From: Thermoplasmatales archaeon UBA582
GTDB lineage: Archaea; Thermoplasmatota; Thermoplasmata; Thermoplasmatales; Thermoplasmataceae
Assembly: GCA_002502705.1 (NCBI GenBank)
Contig: DAQB01000048.1
Location: forward strand, 660-6,886
DNA length: 6,227 bases
Direction: 5' to 3'
Shown: one piece after another, positions 5,693-6,227 of the stretch
Position numbering within the stretch: the stretch's first letter is position 1
Layout: each line of letters starts with the position of its first letter
Translations under genes and position numbers: made by a program
Notes under the pieces: generated by a model
Told to the model about the DNA's origin: nothing
Database searches by the model: none
Seen by the model: only the letters and a program-made list of their open reading frames with translations

Positions 5693-6227
5693 CCTGCTTC
5701 ACCTTACCCAGGTATTCTATGGATTTATTTAAGTCGTCGAACTGTGTGGAGAGAAACGAGTGTGCCATCTCATTATTCAGTGATGAATCGTATGGCCTGC
5801 TGGCTTTCATATTCGGTACACTGTCGCTCAGGCTTATCATGCCTGTATCGATCTTCAAGATATCCTTTATCTTAAGGGCGAACTCGTACCTCGACATCCT
5901 CCTCCCTGAGATGTTGAGGATTCCATGCGGGGATTTTACGATGACCTCCTTTATGGCTTTAGCGAGCATAGTGGCATGTACAGGAGAATAATAGGAATCT
6001 ATGCAATTAACTGTTCCACCTTCGCGAAGGGTCTTCACAACAAAGAGCGGAAAGTTCATCTTTACTCCGTACACTCCTGAGGTGCGGATAACGAGGGAAT
6101 TATCATATGAGAGGGCATACGCTTCCCCGATGATCTTGCTTATTCCGTAGTAGTTTATCGGATTTGGCACATCCTCCTCCGCGTAGTTGCCTTTCCGTCC
6201 ATCGAAAACATAATCGGTTGAGACACC
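5682..6227 (-). CDS. rmlD: dTDP-4-dehydrorhamnose reductase (RmlD), N-terminus beyond window
   Basis: Cytosolic SDR enzyme that reduces dTDP-4-keto-L-rhamnose to dTDP-L-rhamnose, the last step of the pathway. The frame is open to the right edge, giving 181 residues; roughly the first 100 of a usual RmlD of about 290 residues lie outside. The GTG at 6170 is not the true start, because upstream codons encode the strongly conserved STDYVFDG (residues 3-10 of the visible part). The YxxxK motif is intact as YGISK (27-31), followed by VIRTSGVYG (46-54), SPVHATMLAKAI (81-92) and RPYDSSLNN (144-152), the last matching the RmlD C-terminal signature. The whole Rossmann nucleotide-binding loop is missing from the window. 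It overlaps rmlC by 11 bases in one operon; rmlA and rmlB may lie further right. A related sugar reductase of the RmlD family is the main alternative. Confidence 0.92.
   Translation of the reverse strand, partial: GVSTDYVFDGRKGNYAEEDVPNPINYYGISKIIGEAYALSYDNSLVIRTSGVYGVKMNFPLFVVKTLREGGTVNCIDSYYSPVHATMLAKAIKEVIVKSPHGILNISGRRMSRYEFALKIKDILKIDTGMISLSDSVPNMKASRPYDSSLNNEMAHSFLSTQFDDLNKSIEYLGKVKQDAV
5699..5703 (-). promoter_or_regulatory. Ribosome binding site of rmlC inside the rmlD coding end
   Basis: On the minus strand this reads ggtga, six bases before the rmlC ATG and inside the last codons of rmlD. It fits the archaeal anti-Shine-Dalgarno sequence and fixes the rmlC start at 5692. Confidence 0.75.

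Overview
The window looks archaeal, most likely from a Thermoplasmatales-type genome. The clues are two clean GGTGA/GGTG ribosome binding sites upstream of ATG starts, TATA-box-like sequences at plausible distances from starts, and moderate to low GC. This assignment is inference; no rRNA or other taxonomic marker lies in the window.

All convincing genes are on the minus strand and belong to surface-sugar synthesis and transfer. Read in the direction of transcription (right to left), the first block is dTDP-rhamnose-type sugar synthesis: the C-terminal part of rmlD (5682-6227, cut by the window edge), rmlC (5159-5692, overlapping rmlD by 11 bases) and an extended short-chain dehydrogenase/reductase (SDR) family sugar epimerase/dehydratase (4101-5117). 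A hairpin ending in a T-run on the minus strand (3984-4027) probably closes this transcript. A 58-codon reading frame that may be a gene remnant covers the same spot.

The second block has a likely promoter of its own near 3818, then a GT-A fold (GT2-like) glycosyltransferase (2771-3775) and a GT-B fold GT4-like glycosyltransferase (1552-2712). These two are clearly more AT-rich than the rml genes. A simple reading is that the rml block makes an activated deoxysugar and the two transferases add sugars to a glycolipid, glycoprotein or polysaccharide. The exact product cannot be read from sequence.

The left 1.5 kb (1-1551) has no intact gene. It holds an AT-rich block (371-884) bounded by inverted repeats and built partly from two diverged tandem copies of about 185 bases. 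Next come a perfect 14-base inverted repeat (902-947) and a stretch (859-1411) with broken, protein-like plus-strand frames that may be a decayed transposase. It resembles a mobile-element graveyard at the edge of a glycosylation island.

I do not see a clearly new biological system. The best leads are the repeat block and the loss of the usual YxxxK lysine in the SDR enzyme.
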